Shown in pieces: positions 1-5,253 of a stretch of 6,871 nt of DNA (position 1 is its first letter; each line of letters starts with the position of its first letter). Made by a program: the position numbers and the translations under genes. The notes beneath the pieces were generated by a model that was not told where the DNA came from, searched no databases, and worked only from the letters and a program-made list of their open reading frames with translations. Source of the DNA: Nitrososphaerota archaeon (GTDB taxonomy: Archaea > Thermoproteota > Nitrososphaeria > Nitrososphaerales > Nitrosopumilaceae); NCBI GenBank assembly GCA_030624325.1, contig JAUXKJ010000018.1, forward strand, positions 1 through 6,871, written 5' to 3'.

Positions 1-941
1 CAAATGTCATACTGAACTTGGTTTAAAAATGCAGTTTCATCAAATTTATTCTTGAATTTCAGAATCCATTTAATATCACAACCTGTAATAGGAGTTTTAG
101 GACCATATTTTATATCAATAAGATACTTGGCATCTCTTGTATTTTTTCGTAAACTTCCCAATTCAAAATTTTGTGGGCATCCACTGGTAGCTTGTTTTTC
201 TTCTGTTGAAACTATTCCTTGAAATGGATCTTGACTTACATTTTCTTTGTAGTCTAATAATTGAAATTGATATTCTGGTGGTGGAATTCCCTCAGAAACA
301 TGAGTCCAAGTTTCTCCTTTAATTGGGAAAGGAAAGCCATCTAAAACCCAAACTTTACTTATTGCGCCACCTGTTTTCCATTCTAAGCGCACAGTATCAT
401 ATGTACCAGCTGGTACTGAGACAGTTTCTAAAGCAGTTGGAATAATTTGTTGACCACCAATGTTGGCAATCTTCCCCCATGAAGGTAGGCTAAATTCTTT
501 GGGACCTTTTCCTGAGACTCCAATATCTGCTGTTGCAAATGCTGACAGCCAAACGATTGATGTTTTGAATGCACCACGATAAGGACCAAGTTCAGAACTT
601 CCTCCGGTTGGTTCAGGAGCGATTTTTCCAAGCTCCATGTTACCTTTGACAATTTTGTTTCTATCATAAACTACAACCTGAGCGAGCCATTTTTGTTCAG
701 TACCTACAGTAATTTCACCCTCCATCCAGAGATGTAATTCAAAATCAGCACATTCCCTATAATCTACATGACAAAGATTGTATTCAAAATAATCACCTTT
801 CTTTAATCCTTCACCAACCCACCATTTTCCTGGATGATCTACACCACCACTAAAAATGTCGGCTTGTCCAAAGGAGGATTGAGTGAAGCTACCAGTAAGT
901 AAGATTGTAAAAAGTGATAAAATAACAAGTAAAGCTTTCAA
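1..941 (-). CDS. Exported protein of unknown function, C-terminus beyond left edge
   Basis: The frame is open from a TTG at 941 to the window edge, giving 313 codons without a stop. Residues 1-26 form a clear Sec-type signal: a Lys at position 2, a hydrophobic core (ALLVILSLFTILL), then SFGQA, where cleavage is likely. The mature part is rich in Gly, Trp and aromatic residues with beta-strand character and has few cysteines (Cys57 and Cys64 lie seven apart; two more come late), which suits disulfides in an extracellular domain. A stretch reading VPAGTYDTVRLEW resembles turns seen in lipocalin- or LolA-like beta folds, but this is only a resemblance. TTG is preferred because an in-frame stop lies upstream (975-977) with no ATG between, and a TATA-like box sits 28 bp before it. 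It is divergent from the 54-residue gene. I do not recognise the family; a C-terminal anchor or sorting signal may lie outside the window. Confidence 0.85.
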   Translation of the reverse strand, partial: MKALLVILSLFTILLTGSFTQSSFGQADIFSGGVDHPGKWWVGEGLKKGDYFEYNLCHVDYRECADFELHLWMEGEITVGTEQKWLAQVVVYDRNKIVKGNMELGKIAPEPTGGSSELGPYRGAFKTSIVWLSAFATADIGVSGKGPKEFSLPSWGKIANIGGQQIIPTALETVSVPAGTYDTVRLEWKTGGAISKVWVLDGFPFPIKGETWTHVSEGIPPPEYQFQLLDYKENVSQDPFQGIVSTEEKQATSGCPQNFELGSLRKNTRDAKYLIDIKYGPKTPITGCDIKWILKFKNKFDETAFLNQVQYDI

Positions 942-966
942 GTATGAATAATAGCCAATTTCCTTG

Positions 967-972
967 TTTAAA
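967..972 (-). promoter_or_regulatory. TATA-like box for the exported-protein gene
   Basis: TTTAAA is centred about 28 bp upstream of the TTG at 941, the spacing expected if transcription starts at or next to the start codon. No Shine-Dalgarno sequence is seen before the TTG, which fits a leaderless message. Confidence 0.45.
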
Positions 973-988
973 GGTTATTCAAATAAGC

Positions 989-996
989 AAATATAG
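989..996 (+). promoter_or_regulatory. TATA-like box for the 54-residue Cys/His protein gene
   Basis: AAATATAG is centred about 30 bp before the ATG at 1023, so any 5' leader would be only a few bases long. It lies about 20 bp from the oppositely directed box at 967-972, so both promoters share an 81-bp spacer and could be controlled together. Confidence 0.4.
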
Positions 997-1022
997 AGGC
1001 GTGATTTTTGTCTGTTTAGGAA

Positions 1023-1187
1023 ATGTGCGATTGTACAAAAATTCACATGTATGAAGTAGAATTCAAATTGTCTGGAATGACAGTTGTACCAACCCACAAA
1101 AATTGTGGTGACATACTAAATGAAAAACAAGCTGAATCTTTTCAAAAAGAATTAGTAAAATCTTGGGGAATCGAAGAAGAATCATAG
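1023..1187 (+). CDS. Small Cys/His protein, 54 residues, possible metal binder
   Basis: The frame runs from ATG to TAG and encodes 54 residues. The N-terminus begins Met-Cys-Asp-Cys, so Cys2 and Cys4 form a CxC pair. His8, His25 and Cys28 follow (THKNCGD), enough ligands for one zinc or iron site. The C-terminal half is charged and probably helical (EKQAESFQKELVKSW). There is no signal peptide or membrane segment, so it should be cytoplasmic. The ORF is supported by a TATA-like box at suitable distance, a coding-like amino acid composition, and tight fit between the divergent promoter and the convergent Cys-rich gene. I do not recognise a named family. A metal-binding role is inferred from ligand spacing only. 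Confidence 0.65.
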   Translation: MCDCTKIHMYEVEFKLSGMTVVPTHKNCGDILNEKQAESFQKELVKSWGIEEES

Positions 1188-1194
1188 TAATTAA

Positions 1195-1229
1195 TAAAAA
1201 GAAAAGAAAAAATTGTGAAAAATCACAAT
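1195..1229 (-). terminator. Hairpin plus T-rich tract ending the Cys-rich mini-gene
   Basis: A perfect 7-bp inverted repeat with a 4-base loop (ATTGTGA, AAAA, TCACAAT) occupies 1212-1229. Read on the minus strand, the hairpin is followed at once by a T-rich run interrupted only by single Cs (about 1195-1211). The stop codon of the 47-residue gene lies inside the stem. Archaeal termination is mainly driven by the T tract, so the hairpin may instead protect the mRNA 3' end. The plus strand has no T run here, so it would not serve the convergent gene in the same way. Confidence 0.5.
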
Positions 1230-1366
1230 GCTTTTACGGCTTCTTTGCAAACATTTGTGTTACATTTGCAATCTTGACTACAAATACAATGACCCTGCAT
1301 TGCACAATCACATGAATAATCTGGATCGCCGCTATCTGCTTCGCATCCACATGCTTGATCTACCAT
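1223..1366 (-). CDS. Metallothionein-like Cys-rich protein, 47 residues
   Basis: The frame runs from ATG at 1366 to TGA at 1223-1225 and encodes 47 residues with nine cysteines (6, 8, 19, 21, 27, 29, 33, 35, 40), 19 percent of the protein. Eight of them form four CxC pairs, with His26 next to the third. The protein is acidic near the N-terminus (EADSGDPD) and has no signal peptide. CxC-dense short proteins typically bind Zn, Cu or Cd in clusters (metallothioneins) or act as metal chaperones; this role is inferred from composition, not from a recognised family. The gene is credible because it has a TATA-like box 27 bp upstream, an ATG start and a hairpin/T-tract at its end. It follows the 292-residue gene on the same strand after 56 bp but seems to have its own promoter. 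The frame on the opposite strand here is longer but lacks these supports. Confidence 0.75.
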   Translation of the reverse strand: MVDQACGCEADSGDPDYSCDCAMQGHCICSQDCKCNTNVCKEAVKAL

Positions 1367-1388
1367 GGAGGGGAGAACTTATCCCTAG

Positions 1389-1396
1389 TTTTAAAA
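1389..1396 (-). promoter_or_regulatory. TATA-like box for the Cys-rich mini-gene
   Basis: TTTTAAAA is centred about 27 bp upstream of the ATG at 1366, between the stop of the 292-residue gene and the mini-gene. The spacing predicts a leaderless transcript and independent expression from the upstream neighbour. Confidence 0.5.
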
Positions 1397-1422
1397 GTTA
1401 TCAATCCAATCTGAAGGGCGAA

Positions 1423-2301
1423 TCAGGATATTAGGGTAATCATATCGTTAGCTGTTTTATGAAGAACATCAGCTTGTTGTCCGATTTTGACCTGATCATT
1501 ATCCACATCAAAGGCTACTTTTAAAACGTGAATTAATTCAGGTTTTTCGTGAAGAATATCCTTTATTTTTATAAAGTTGTTTCTGTTAGTGTAACCCAAG
1601 TAGAAATAACAATCTGAAATTAGAGAGTTTTTTAAAAAATAGTCATTCTTTTTTTGAATTATTTTAGAGTGATCATTTTGTTCAACCATGTCAGAAAAAC
1701 CCATTGTTGATTTACACATTCTGGAAAGTAGAGACGGTGTGGCTCTTTCTATTCCAATAGTATCATTAACTATGGAAAAATTTTCGTTAATTTTGTTTTT
1801 TTCAAAGTGTCGTAGATTTTCTAACATGTGTGCAGGGCTTGGTCTTTTTGAATTTAGAATAGAAATTGCATCGGCTATAAAGAATGCTGAGCACTTAATC
1901 CAAGATGATGCGAAAGGATCTGAGTTTTTTAGTCCGTCTTTGGTTTTGGTTGCACAAACTGCAGCATCAATTAAGCAACTTTTTGCATACGTTTTGAAGA
2001 TTTTTTCTTTTTTTTCTTTAATTTTTGATAAGAAAATTCTGAGTTCCCATTGTTCATCGTTGAGAATTTCCAAATTGTCATATTGTGCAAGAATTTCATG
2101 TCTAGATTCTTCAAGTGACCCATGATGAATTTTTACAAATTCATTTCCAACTTCGATAATTCTATCTTTTTCATTTTTTTCATCAAAGACTGTAATGTTA
2201 TATTCACAACAACCAAAATTGTTTCCCTCTTTTCTACATCCACCAAGGGCTACAGGAAATTTTGTTAATGAAAAATCTTCCAATATCTTTTTGTAATCCA
2301 C
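1423..2301 (-). CDS. Unknown 292-residue protein, possible degenerate nucleotidyltransferase
   Basis: The start is a GTG at 2301, supported by a TATA-like box 26 bp upstream; the stop is TGA at 1423-1425. Residues 20-40 read like a nucleotidyltransferase P-loop region: Gly20-Gly21, then after about ten residues Cys32-Glu33-Tyr34-Asn35, where active enzymes of the MNT/KNTase type have Ser-Asp-x-Asp. A hydrophobic strand follows (ITVFD). Residues 85-170 are predicted helical; the part reading DAISILNSKRPSPAHML resembles the helical C-terminal region of such proteins. An Arg-x4-His (residues 153-158) matches the HEPN pattern, but two prolines within it argue against that. The C-terminal third is helical and basic with no recognised motif. 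There are ten cysteines, no signal and no membrane segment, so it should be cytoplasmic. The assignment is an inference from short motifs; the protein may be something else. Confidence 0.85.
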   Translation of the reverse strand: MDYKKILEDFSLTKFPVALGGCRKEGNNFGCCEYNITVFDEKNEKDRIIEVGNEFVKIHHGSLEESRHEILAQYDNLEILNDEQWELRIFLSKIKEKKEKIFKTYAKSCLIDAAVCATKTKDGLKNSDPFASSWIKCSAFFIADAISILNSKRPSPAHMLENLRHFEKNKINENFSIVNDTIGIERATPSLLSRMCKSTMGFSDMVEQNDHSKIIQKKNDYFLKNSLISDCYFYLGYTNRNNFIKIKDILHEKPELIHVLKVAFDVDNDQVKIGQQADVLHKTANDMITLIS

Positions 2302-2323
2302 AAAAAAACTTTGATTGAATTTT

Positions 2324-2330
2324 CTATAAA
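2324..2330 (-). promoter_or_regulatory. TATA-like box for the 292-residue protein gene
   Basis: Read on the minus strand the site is TTTATAG, centred about 26 bp before the GTG at 2301. This placement is the main reason to accept the GTG as start and suggests a leaderless mRNA. Confidence 0.5.
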
Positions 2331-2379
2331 GTAACCAACTTACTAAAATTTACAAAAACATGTAATGTCAAAACATTCC

Positions 2380-2387
2380 TTTAAATT
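2380..2387 (+). promoter_or_regulatory. TATA-like box for tRNA-Glu
   Basis: TTTAAATT is centred about 28 bp upstream of the first tRNA base at 2412, consistent with a TBP/TFB promoter that starts at or very near the mature 5' end. Confidence 0.45.
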
Positions 2388-2411
2388 GCGAATTATTATG
2401 GTTTTTACCTA

Positions 2412-2487
2412 GCTCCTGTGGTGTAGTCCGGCTAAGCATACTACCCTCTCAAGGTAGTGATCTCGGGTTCAAATCCCGACGGGAGCA
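2412..2487 (+). tRNA. tRNA-Glu, anticodon CTC
   Basis: The sequence folds into a complete cloverleaf. The 7-bp acceptor stem pairs 2412-2418 with 2480-2486 (one T-G wobble), and A2487 is the discriminator. The D arm contains GTGTAGTCCGGC, typical of archaeal tRNA-Glu. The anticodon stem CTACC/GGTAG encloses the loop CTCTCAA, so the anticodon is CTC and reads GAG. The T arm is TCGGG, loop TTCAAAT, CCCGA. There is no intron at the canonical position, so it would not need the splicing endonuclease encoded nearby. CCA is not encoded and must be added after transcription. Confidence 0.97.
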
Positions 2488-2522
2488 TTGATTTTAATAA
2501 AAAATTAATTGATTTGCATTTA

Positions 2523-2533
2523 AAAGAAAAAAA
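2523..2533 (-). terminator. Oligo-T tract after the SIMPL-domain gene
   Basis: On the minus strand, about 8 bases after the TAA at 2541-2543, there is a run of seven Ts, a C and further Ts. Such tracts are the usual archaeal termination signal. The same 53-bp spacer carries a TTTT (2492-2495) just past the tRNA-Glu on the plus strand. Confidence 0.4.
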
Positions 2534-2540
2534 GAGGAAG

Positions 2541-3323
2541 TTAATTACTTCCTATTAGGAAAATTACGCTAGCTGTTGTTGTAATGTCTTGGTCTGAGGA
2601 AAACACTGGGGTTGCAGCCTTCATAGATGCAGATTCGGCCATAACAAATCCGTCTCGAAGATATGGCATTGGTGGCGGCATTCCAAATTCTGATAGAGAA
2701 ACTAACTTTACTCCAATAATTTTGTGATTTAATGGAGCCAATGCTTTTTCAGCTTTTGATTTTGCATTCATTACTGCGTCTTCAAGTAGGAGATCTTTGA
2801 ATTGTGTTTGTTTTTGTGGTGACAAAGAAAAGTAAACGCTATCAATTCTGTTTACTCCTGCCTCCACAGCACCGTCTATGATGTCTGCAGCCTTATCAAG
2901 ACTTGGAGTCTCAACCATTAGGATGTTAGAAACTCTATATCCGACAAGTTCTTGGGTACGCTTTCCTTGAGGTTCGTTGTAATAATCATAGATTGGTGAA
3001 ATGTTCATTCGTGATGTACTTAGTTCATCTTCAGTAATTCCTACTGCCATGATTGCATTGACAACATTTGTCATCAATTGAGAGTTTGTTTCAAGAGAAG
3101 CCTTTGCAGTTTTTTCTTGAGTTTCAACTCCGAATTGAATTACTAATCGGTCTGGGTCAACTGATGTAGTAGCGGTTCCAGTGACTGAAATCACTTTTTC
3201 CCTTGAAGGAAATGGAGTTGTTTCTTGAGCTGTTGCTTGATTATCTATAGGTGAAAGATTGATTGCAAATGCCAAAATCAATACTACACCTGCCAGTGTT
3301 GCTAAGCTTATGGTTTTGTTCAT
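2541..3323 (-). CDS. Secreted SIMPL-domain (DUF541) protein
   Basis: The product has 260 residues. Residues 1-33 form a signal peptide or N-terminal anchor (MNKT, then a hydrophobic run LATLAGVVLILAFAINL, ending near ATAQ), so the rest acts outside the membrane. Residues 44-255 match the SIMPL/DUF541 pattern: VISVTGTATTSVDPDRL at the start, then QFGVETQEKTAKASLETN, a GITEDELSTSRMNISPIYDYY segment, GYRVSNILMV, and a helix rich in Ala and Lys (AVMNAKSKAEKALAPL). Length is close to usual for the family. Family members form periplasmic or cell-surface oligomers of poorly defined function (E. coli YggE is linked to oxidative stress protection; BP26 is an outer-membrane-associated antigen). The start is an ATG with a TATA-like box 26 bp upstream. 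It stands alone: divergent from the PLD gene and convergent with tRNA-Glu. The family assignment is firm, the role is not. Confidence 0.95.
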   Translation of the reverse strand: MNKTISLATLAGVVLILAFAINLSPIDNQATAQETTPFPSREKVISVTGTATTSVDPDRLVIQFGVETQEKTAKASLETNSQLMTNVVNAIMAVGITEDELSTSRMNISPIYDYYNEPQGKRTQELVGYRVSNILMVETPSLDKAADIIDGAVEAGVNRIDSVYFSLSPQKQTQFKDLLLEDAVMNAKSKAEKALAPLNHKIIGVKLVSLSEFGMPPPMPYLRDGFVMAESASMKAATPVFSSDQDITTTASVIFLIGSN

Positions 3324-3345
3324 AATTGGAATGGATTGTTTAGGC

Positions 3346-3352
3346 TATATAT
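3346..3352 (-). promoter_or_regulatory. TATA box for the SIMPL-domain gene
   Basis: TATATAT is centred about 26 bp upstream of the ATG at 3323 on the minus strand, predicting a leaderless mRNA. It shares the 111-bp spacer with the oppositely directed box at 3405-3412. Confidence 0.55.
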
Positions 3353-3404
3353 GAAATGCGAAGGATTGATTCGAATAATATGATTCTATGAAAGAATAAT
3401 TTTC

Positions 3405-3412
3405 TTTAAATA
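3405..3412 (+). promoter_or_regulatory. TATA box for the PLD-like protein gene
   Basis: TTTAAATA is centred about 26 bp before the TTG at 3435 and 32 bp before the alternative in-frame TTG at 3441. The spacing favours 3435 as the leaderless start. Confidence 0.5.
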
Positions 3413-3434
3413 AGAAACTAGTGTTTGTAATTTA

Positions 3435-4097
3435 TTGGGCTTGAAGGATCTTTCGTTGAAAGAAGAATATCGTTCCGATAGAGACAATCTAATTGAGGAA
3501 TTTTTTCTCCCCTGTCTTGATAACTGCATAGAGTATGACAGGGCAGTAGAATACGTTGCCTTGAAGAGTCTTACAGCATACTATTTTGGTCTAAAAAGTT
3601 TTGTAAGTAATAATGTGCAAATTAGAATAGTTACTGGCCATAGATTACGAACATCTGATCTAAACGTATTATCAAAATTATACAGTAAAAAAACTGGAAA
3701 AAATTTTTTCAAAATGAACGGTAAGCCAGAAAAAAAATTTCAAATGCTCTACCAGATGATTCAGCATAACAAATTAAAGATAAAGATTGCAATGCCAATC
3801 TCTGAAGAAGTTTATGGTACCTTTGATGAAAAAATTGGAATTTTCCGTGATGAAAATGACGATGTAATTGCTTTTACGGGAACTTCAAATGAAACATTTG
3901 ATCCTCAAAATAGAAATTTTGAATCAATTGACGTGTTTACTTCCTGGAATGACAAATCACGTGTTGAAATTAAAACAAAAGATTTTGAGAATTTATGGCA
4001 AAATGAGACAAAGAATTTGAAAGTTTACGATTTTGAGTACGCAGTAAAAAATAATCTTTTAATTTATTCTCCAGAATGGGCCGTAAGCCTTTCATGA
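3435..4097 (+). CDS. Stand-alone PLD-like domain protein with altered catalytic motif
   Basis: The product has 220 residues and resembles the phospholipase D-like N-terminal domain found before superfamily-2 helicases in DNA repair and defence proteins. The diagnostic stretch is residues 130-170: FDEKIGIFRDENDDVIAFTG, then TSNET, then NFESIDVFTSW; it is followed by FENLW (185-189), usual at the end of this domain. Active members have His-x-Lys in the first motif. Here it is Asp131-Glu-Lys133, so the His is missing, while Lys133, Thr148, Gly149 and Asn152 remain. The protein stops where a helicase would normally begin. It could be a nucleic-acid-binding protein without nuclease activity, or a relic. 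The start is TTG at 3435, chosen from the TATA spacing; TTG at 3441 is possible. There is no signal peptide. Its stop overlaps the stop of the convergent endA gene. Confidence 0.88.
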   Translation: MGLKDLSLKEEYRSDRDNLIEEFFLPCLDNCIEYDRAVEYVALKSLTAYYFGLKSFVSNNVQIRIVTGHRLRTSDLNVLSKLYSKKTGKNFFKMNGKPEKKFQMLYQMIQHNKLKIKIAMPISEEVYGTFDEKIGIFRDENDDVIAFTGTSNETFDPQNRNFESIDVFTSWNDKSRVEIKTKDFENLWQNETKNLKVYDFEYAVKNNLLIYSPEWAVSLS

Positions 4098-4667
4098 AAA
4101 ATTAGAAATTTTCAAATCTTGTCTCGAAGTATTTTTTTGAAAATTTATCTTTGACATTTTATAATAAATTACTTCTCCTCTTCTTTCAATAACTGCAACA
4201 ATTGGTTCTTTGCCCATCTGAATTATTTGTTGAATCTTTTTTTGTAATTTACCGATTTTTTCTTGTTTTCCTTCACTCATACCAAATATCAAATATTTTG
4301 CTCCTTTTTGACCAAAATCCCCTCGTTCATAAACTCTAAAGTCCGTCCCAAATCCAAATCCATCTTTTACAGTATATCCTCTTGATCTCAAATCACGATA
4401 TATCAGAAATTTCGTTAGTGCGTCTTCATCATTTTTAATACATAATTCCATAAGAGAATTAAAATCAATTCTCTGTTTTCCTTTTGTCAGTTTGAGCTTT
4501 TCTAAATGCAAAAGATAGAATGATTCAAATGGTTTTAAGAAAAATTTTTTTTTAGTTACTTCTCCATAACCTTTCTGCTCAAGTTCGTTTTGCATTTTTT
4601 TGTTTGAGATCAGGGTTTGATCTTTTACCAAGATTCCTTCTACTTGAGGTTCTGTATCTTGAGACAT
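4092..4667 (-). CDS. endA: tRNA-splicing endonuclease family protein (EndA), His site not seen
   Basis: The product has 191 residues, the size of a single archaeal EndA subunit. Residues 10-60 look like the N-terminal domain (LVKDQTLISNKK, KFFLKPFESFYLL). Residues 85-172 are the catalytic-type domain: FLIYRDLRSRGYTVKDGFGF, GTDFRVYERG, AKYLIFG, KEPIVAVIERRGEVIYYKM. In active subunits a Tyr, a His and a Lys cut pre-tRNA at the bulge-helix-bulge. Tyr113 is present and Lys153 fits the Lys. The position where His is expected, just before the AKYL strand, holds Gly122. This may therefore be a structural subunit of a hetero-oligomer or a divergent enzyme; a catalytic partner would have to lie elsewhere. 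It has an ATG start and a TATA-like box 23 bp upstream. It is divergent from rpl10e and shares its last six bases with the end of the PLD-like gene. A run of nine As codes Lys residues near position 40. Confidence 0.88.
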   Translation of the reverse strand: MSQDTEPQVEGILVKDQTLISNKKMQNELEQKGYGEVTKKKFFLKPFESFYLLHLEKLKLTKGKQRIDFNSLMELCIKNDEDALTKFLIYRDLRSRGYTVKDGFGFGTDFRVYERGDFGQKGAKYLIFGMSEGKQEKIGKLQKKIQQIIQMGKEPIVAVIERRGEVIYYKMSKINFQKNTSRQDLKISNFS

Positions 4668-4687
4668 GGTGGAAATTTGATATTACC

Positions 4688-4693
4688 ATATAA
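4688..4693 (-). promoter_or_regulatory. TATA-like box for endA
   Basis: Read on the minus strand the site is TTATAT, centred about 23 bp before the ATG at 4667. The spacing is slightly short, so this is a weaker call than the others. Confidence 0.35.
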
Positions 4694-4723
4694 GGGTGCG
4701 TCGGATAACAAATAGGCTAACCG

Positions 4724-4731
4724 TTAAAATA
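4724..4731 (+). promoter_or_regulatory. TATA box for rpl10e
   Basis: TTAAAATA is centred about 28 bp before the ATG at 4756. It lies inside the longer open frame that begins with the GTG at 4696, which is evidence that the upstream 20 codons are promoter and not coding. Confidence 0.5.
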
Positions 4732-4755
4732 TGGGCATTAAAGTTTAGTGATAAC

Positions 4756-5250
4756 ATGCATGGTGAAAATTACAGAAGAGGTAACGGACAGCCTTATACA
4801 AGAAAAAAATACATCAAAGGTAAACCACAAATAAAAATTGCCAAATTCGAAGGAGGTAAAGCTGGAGATTATGACTATTGTGTTCAGTTATTGATTAATG
4901 AAAAAATGCAGATTAGACATATGGCAATAGAATCAACAAGATTGGCAGCCAATAAAGCTGTTGAAAAAGTAGCCGGGGAATCTGGATTCTATTCTAAGAT
5001 GAGAATTTACCCACATGTGTTACTTCGGGAAAATAAAATGATTGCAGCTGCTGGTGCAGATAGATTGCAAGAAGGTATGAGAAGAGCATTTGGAAAAGCT
5101 GTAAGTTTGGCAGCACGAGTAAAAGCCGGACAAATCATTATGGAGATGCATGTAAAAAAAGAGCATCTAGAGGTGGCTAAAAAATCCTTAAAAGATGCAT
5201 GTGTAAAATTGCCTGGAACTCCTACTATCAAAGTTATTCCATTAAAATAA
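4756..5250 (+). CDS. rpl10e: Large-subunit ribosomal protein L10e (uL16 family)
   Basis: The product is 164 residues, normal for archaeal L10e, the counterpart of bacterial L16, which sits near the A-site tRNA elbow in the 50S subunit. It begins MHGENYRRGNGQPYTRKKYI, matching the family start (usually KNYR, then PYTRREY). The signature is present at residues 101-131: ADRLQEGMRRAFGKAV, then ARVKAGQIIMEM. The frame stays open upstream to a GTG at 4696, but the ATG at 4756 is preferred. The extra 20 residues have no counterpart in the family, and a TATA box lies 28 bp before the ATG. It is divergent from endA and ends 3 bp from the convergent 89-residue gene. Codon use and length are ordinary; nothing suggests transfer. 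Confidence 0.97.
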   Translation: MHGENYRRGNGQPYTRKKYIKGKPQIKIAKFEGGKAGDYDYCVQLLINEKMQIRHMAIESTRLAANKAVEKVAGESGFYSKMRIYPHVLLRENKMIAAAGADRLQEGMRRAFGKAVSLAARVKAGQIIMEMHVKKEHLEVAKKSLKDACVKLPGTPTIKVIPLK

Positions 5251-5253
5251 TTA

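Noticed and set aside
428..667. Minus-strand 79-codon open frame
   Set aside because: It is in a different frame within the exported-protein gene, whose long continuous frame and signal peptide are convincing.
1228..1434. Plus-strand 68-codon open frame over the Cys-rich gene
   Set aside because: It lies antisense to the nine-Cys gene, has no promoter-like box at the right spacing, overlaps the end of the 292-residue gene, and its His/Leu/Cys composition is what the antisense of a CxC-rich gene would give.
1797..1859. Arg-x4-His at residues 153-158 of the 292-residue protein as a HEPN RNase motif
   Set aside because: The motif is RPSPAH; two prolines would break the helix on which HEPN catalytic residues sit, and no other HEPN hallmark was seen.
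1688..2125. Plus-strand 145-codon open frame
   Set aside because: It is fully antisense to the 292-residue gene, which has a good promoter and start; its Ser/Phe/Leu-rich product is typical of a shadow frame.
3369..3376. ATTCGAAT palindrome in the spacer between the SIMPL and PLD-like genes
   Set aside because: An 8-bp dyad is expected by chance in AT-rich DNA, and no second copy was seen in the window to support an operator.
4696..4755. 20-codon N-terminal extension of L10e from a GTG
   Set aside because: No L10e family counterpart is known to me and the stretch contains the likely TATA box; the ATG at 4756 gives the expected N-terminus.
5007..5231. Minus-strand 74-codon open frame
   Set aside because: It is antisense to the conserved signature region of ribosomal protein L10e.
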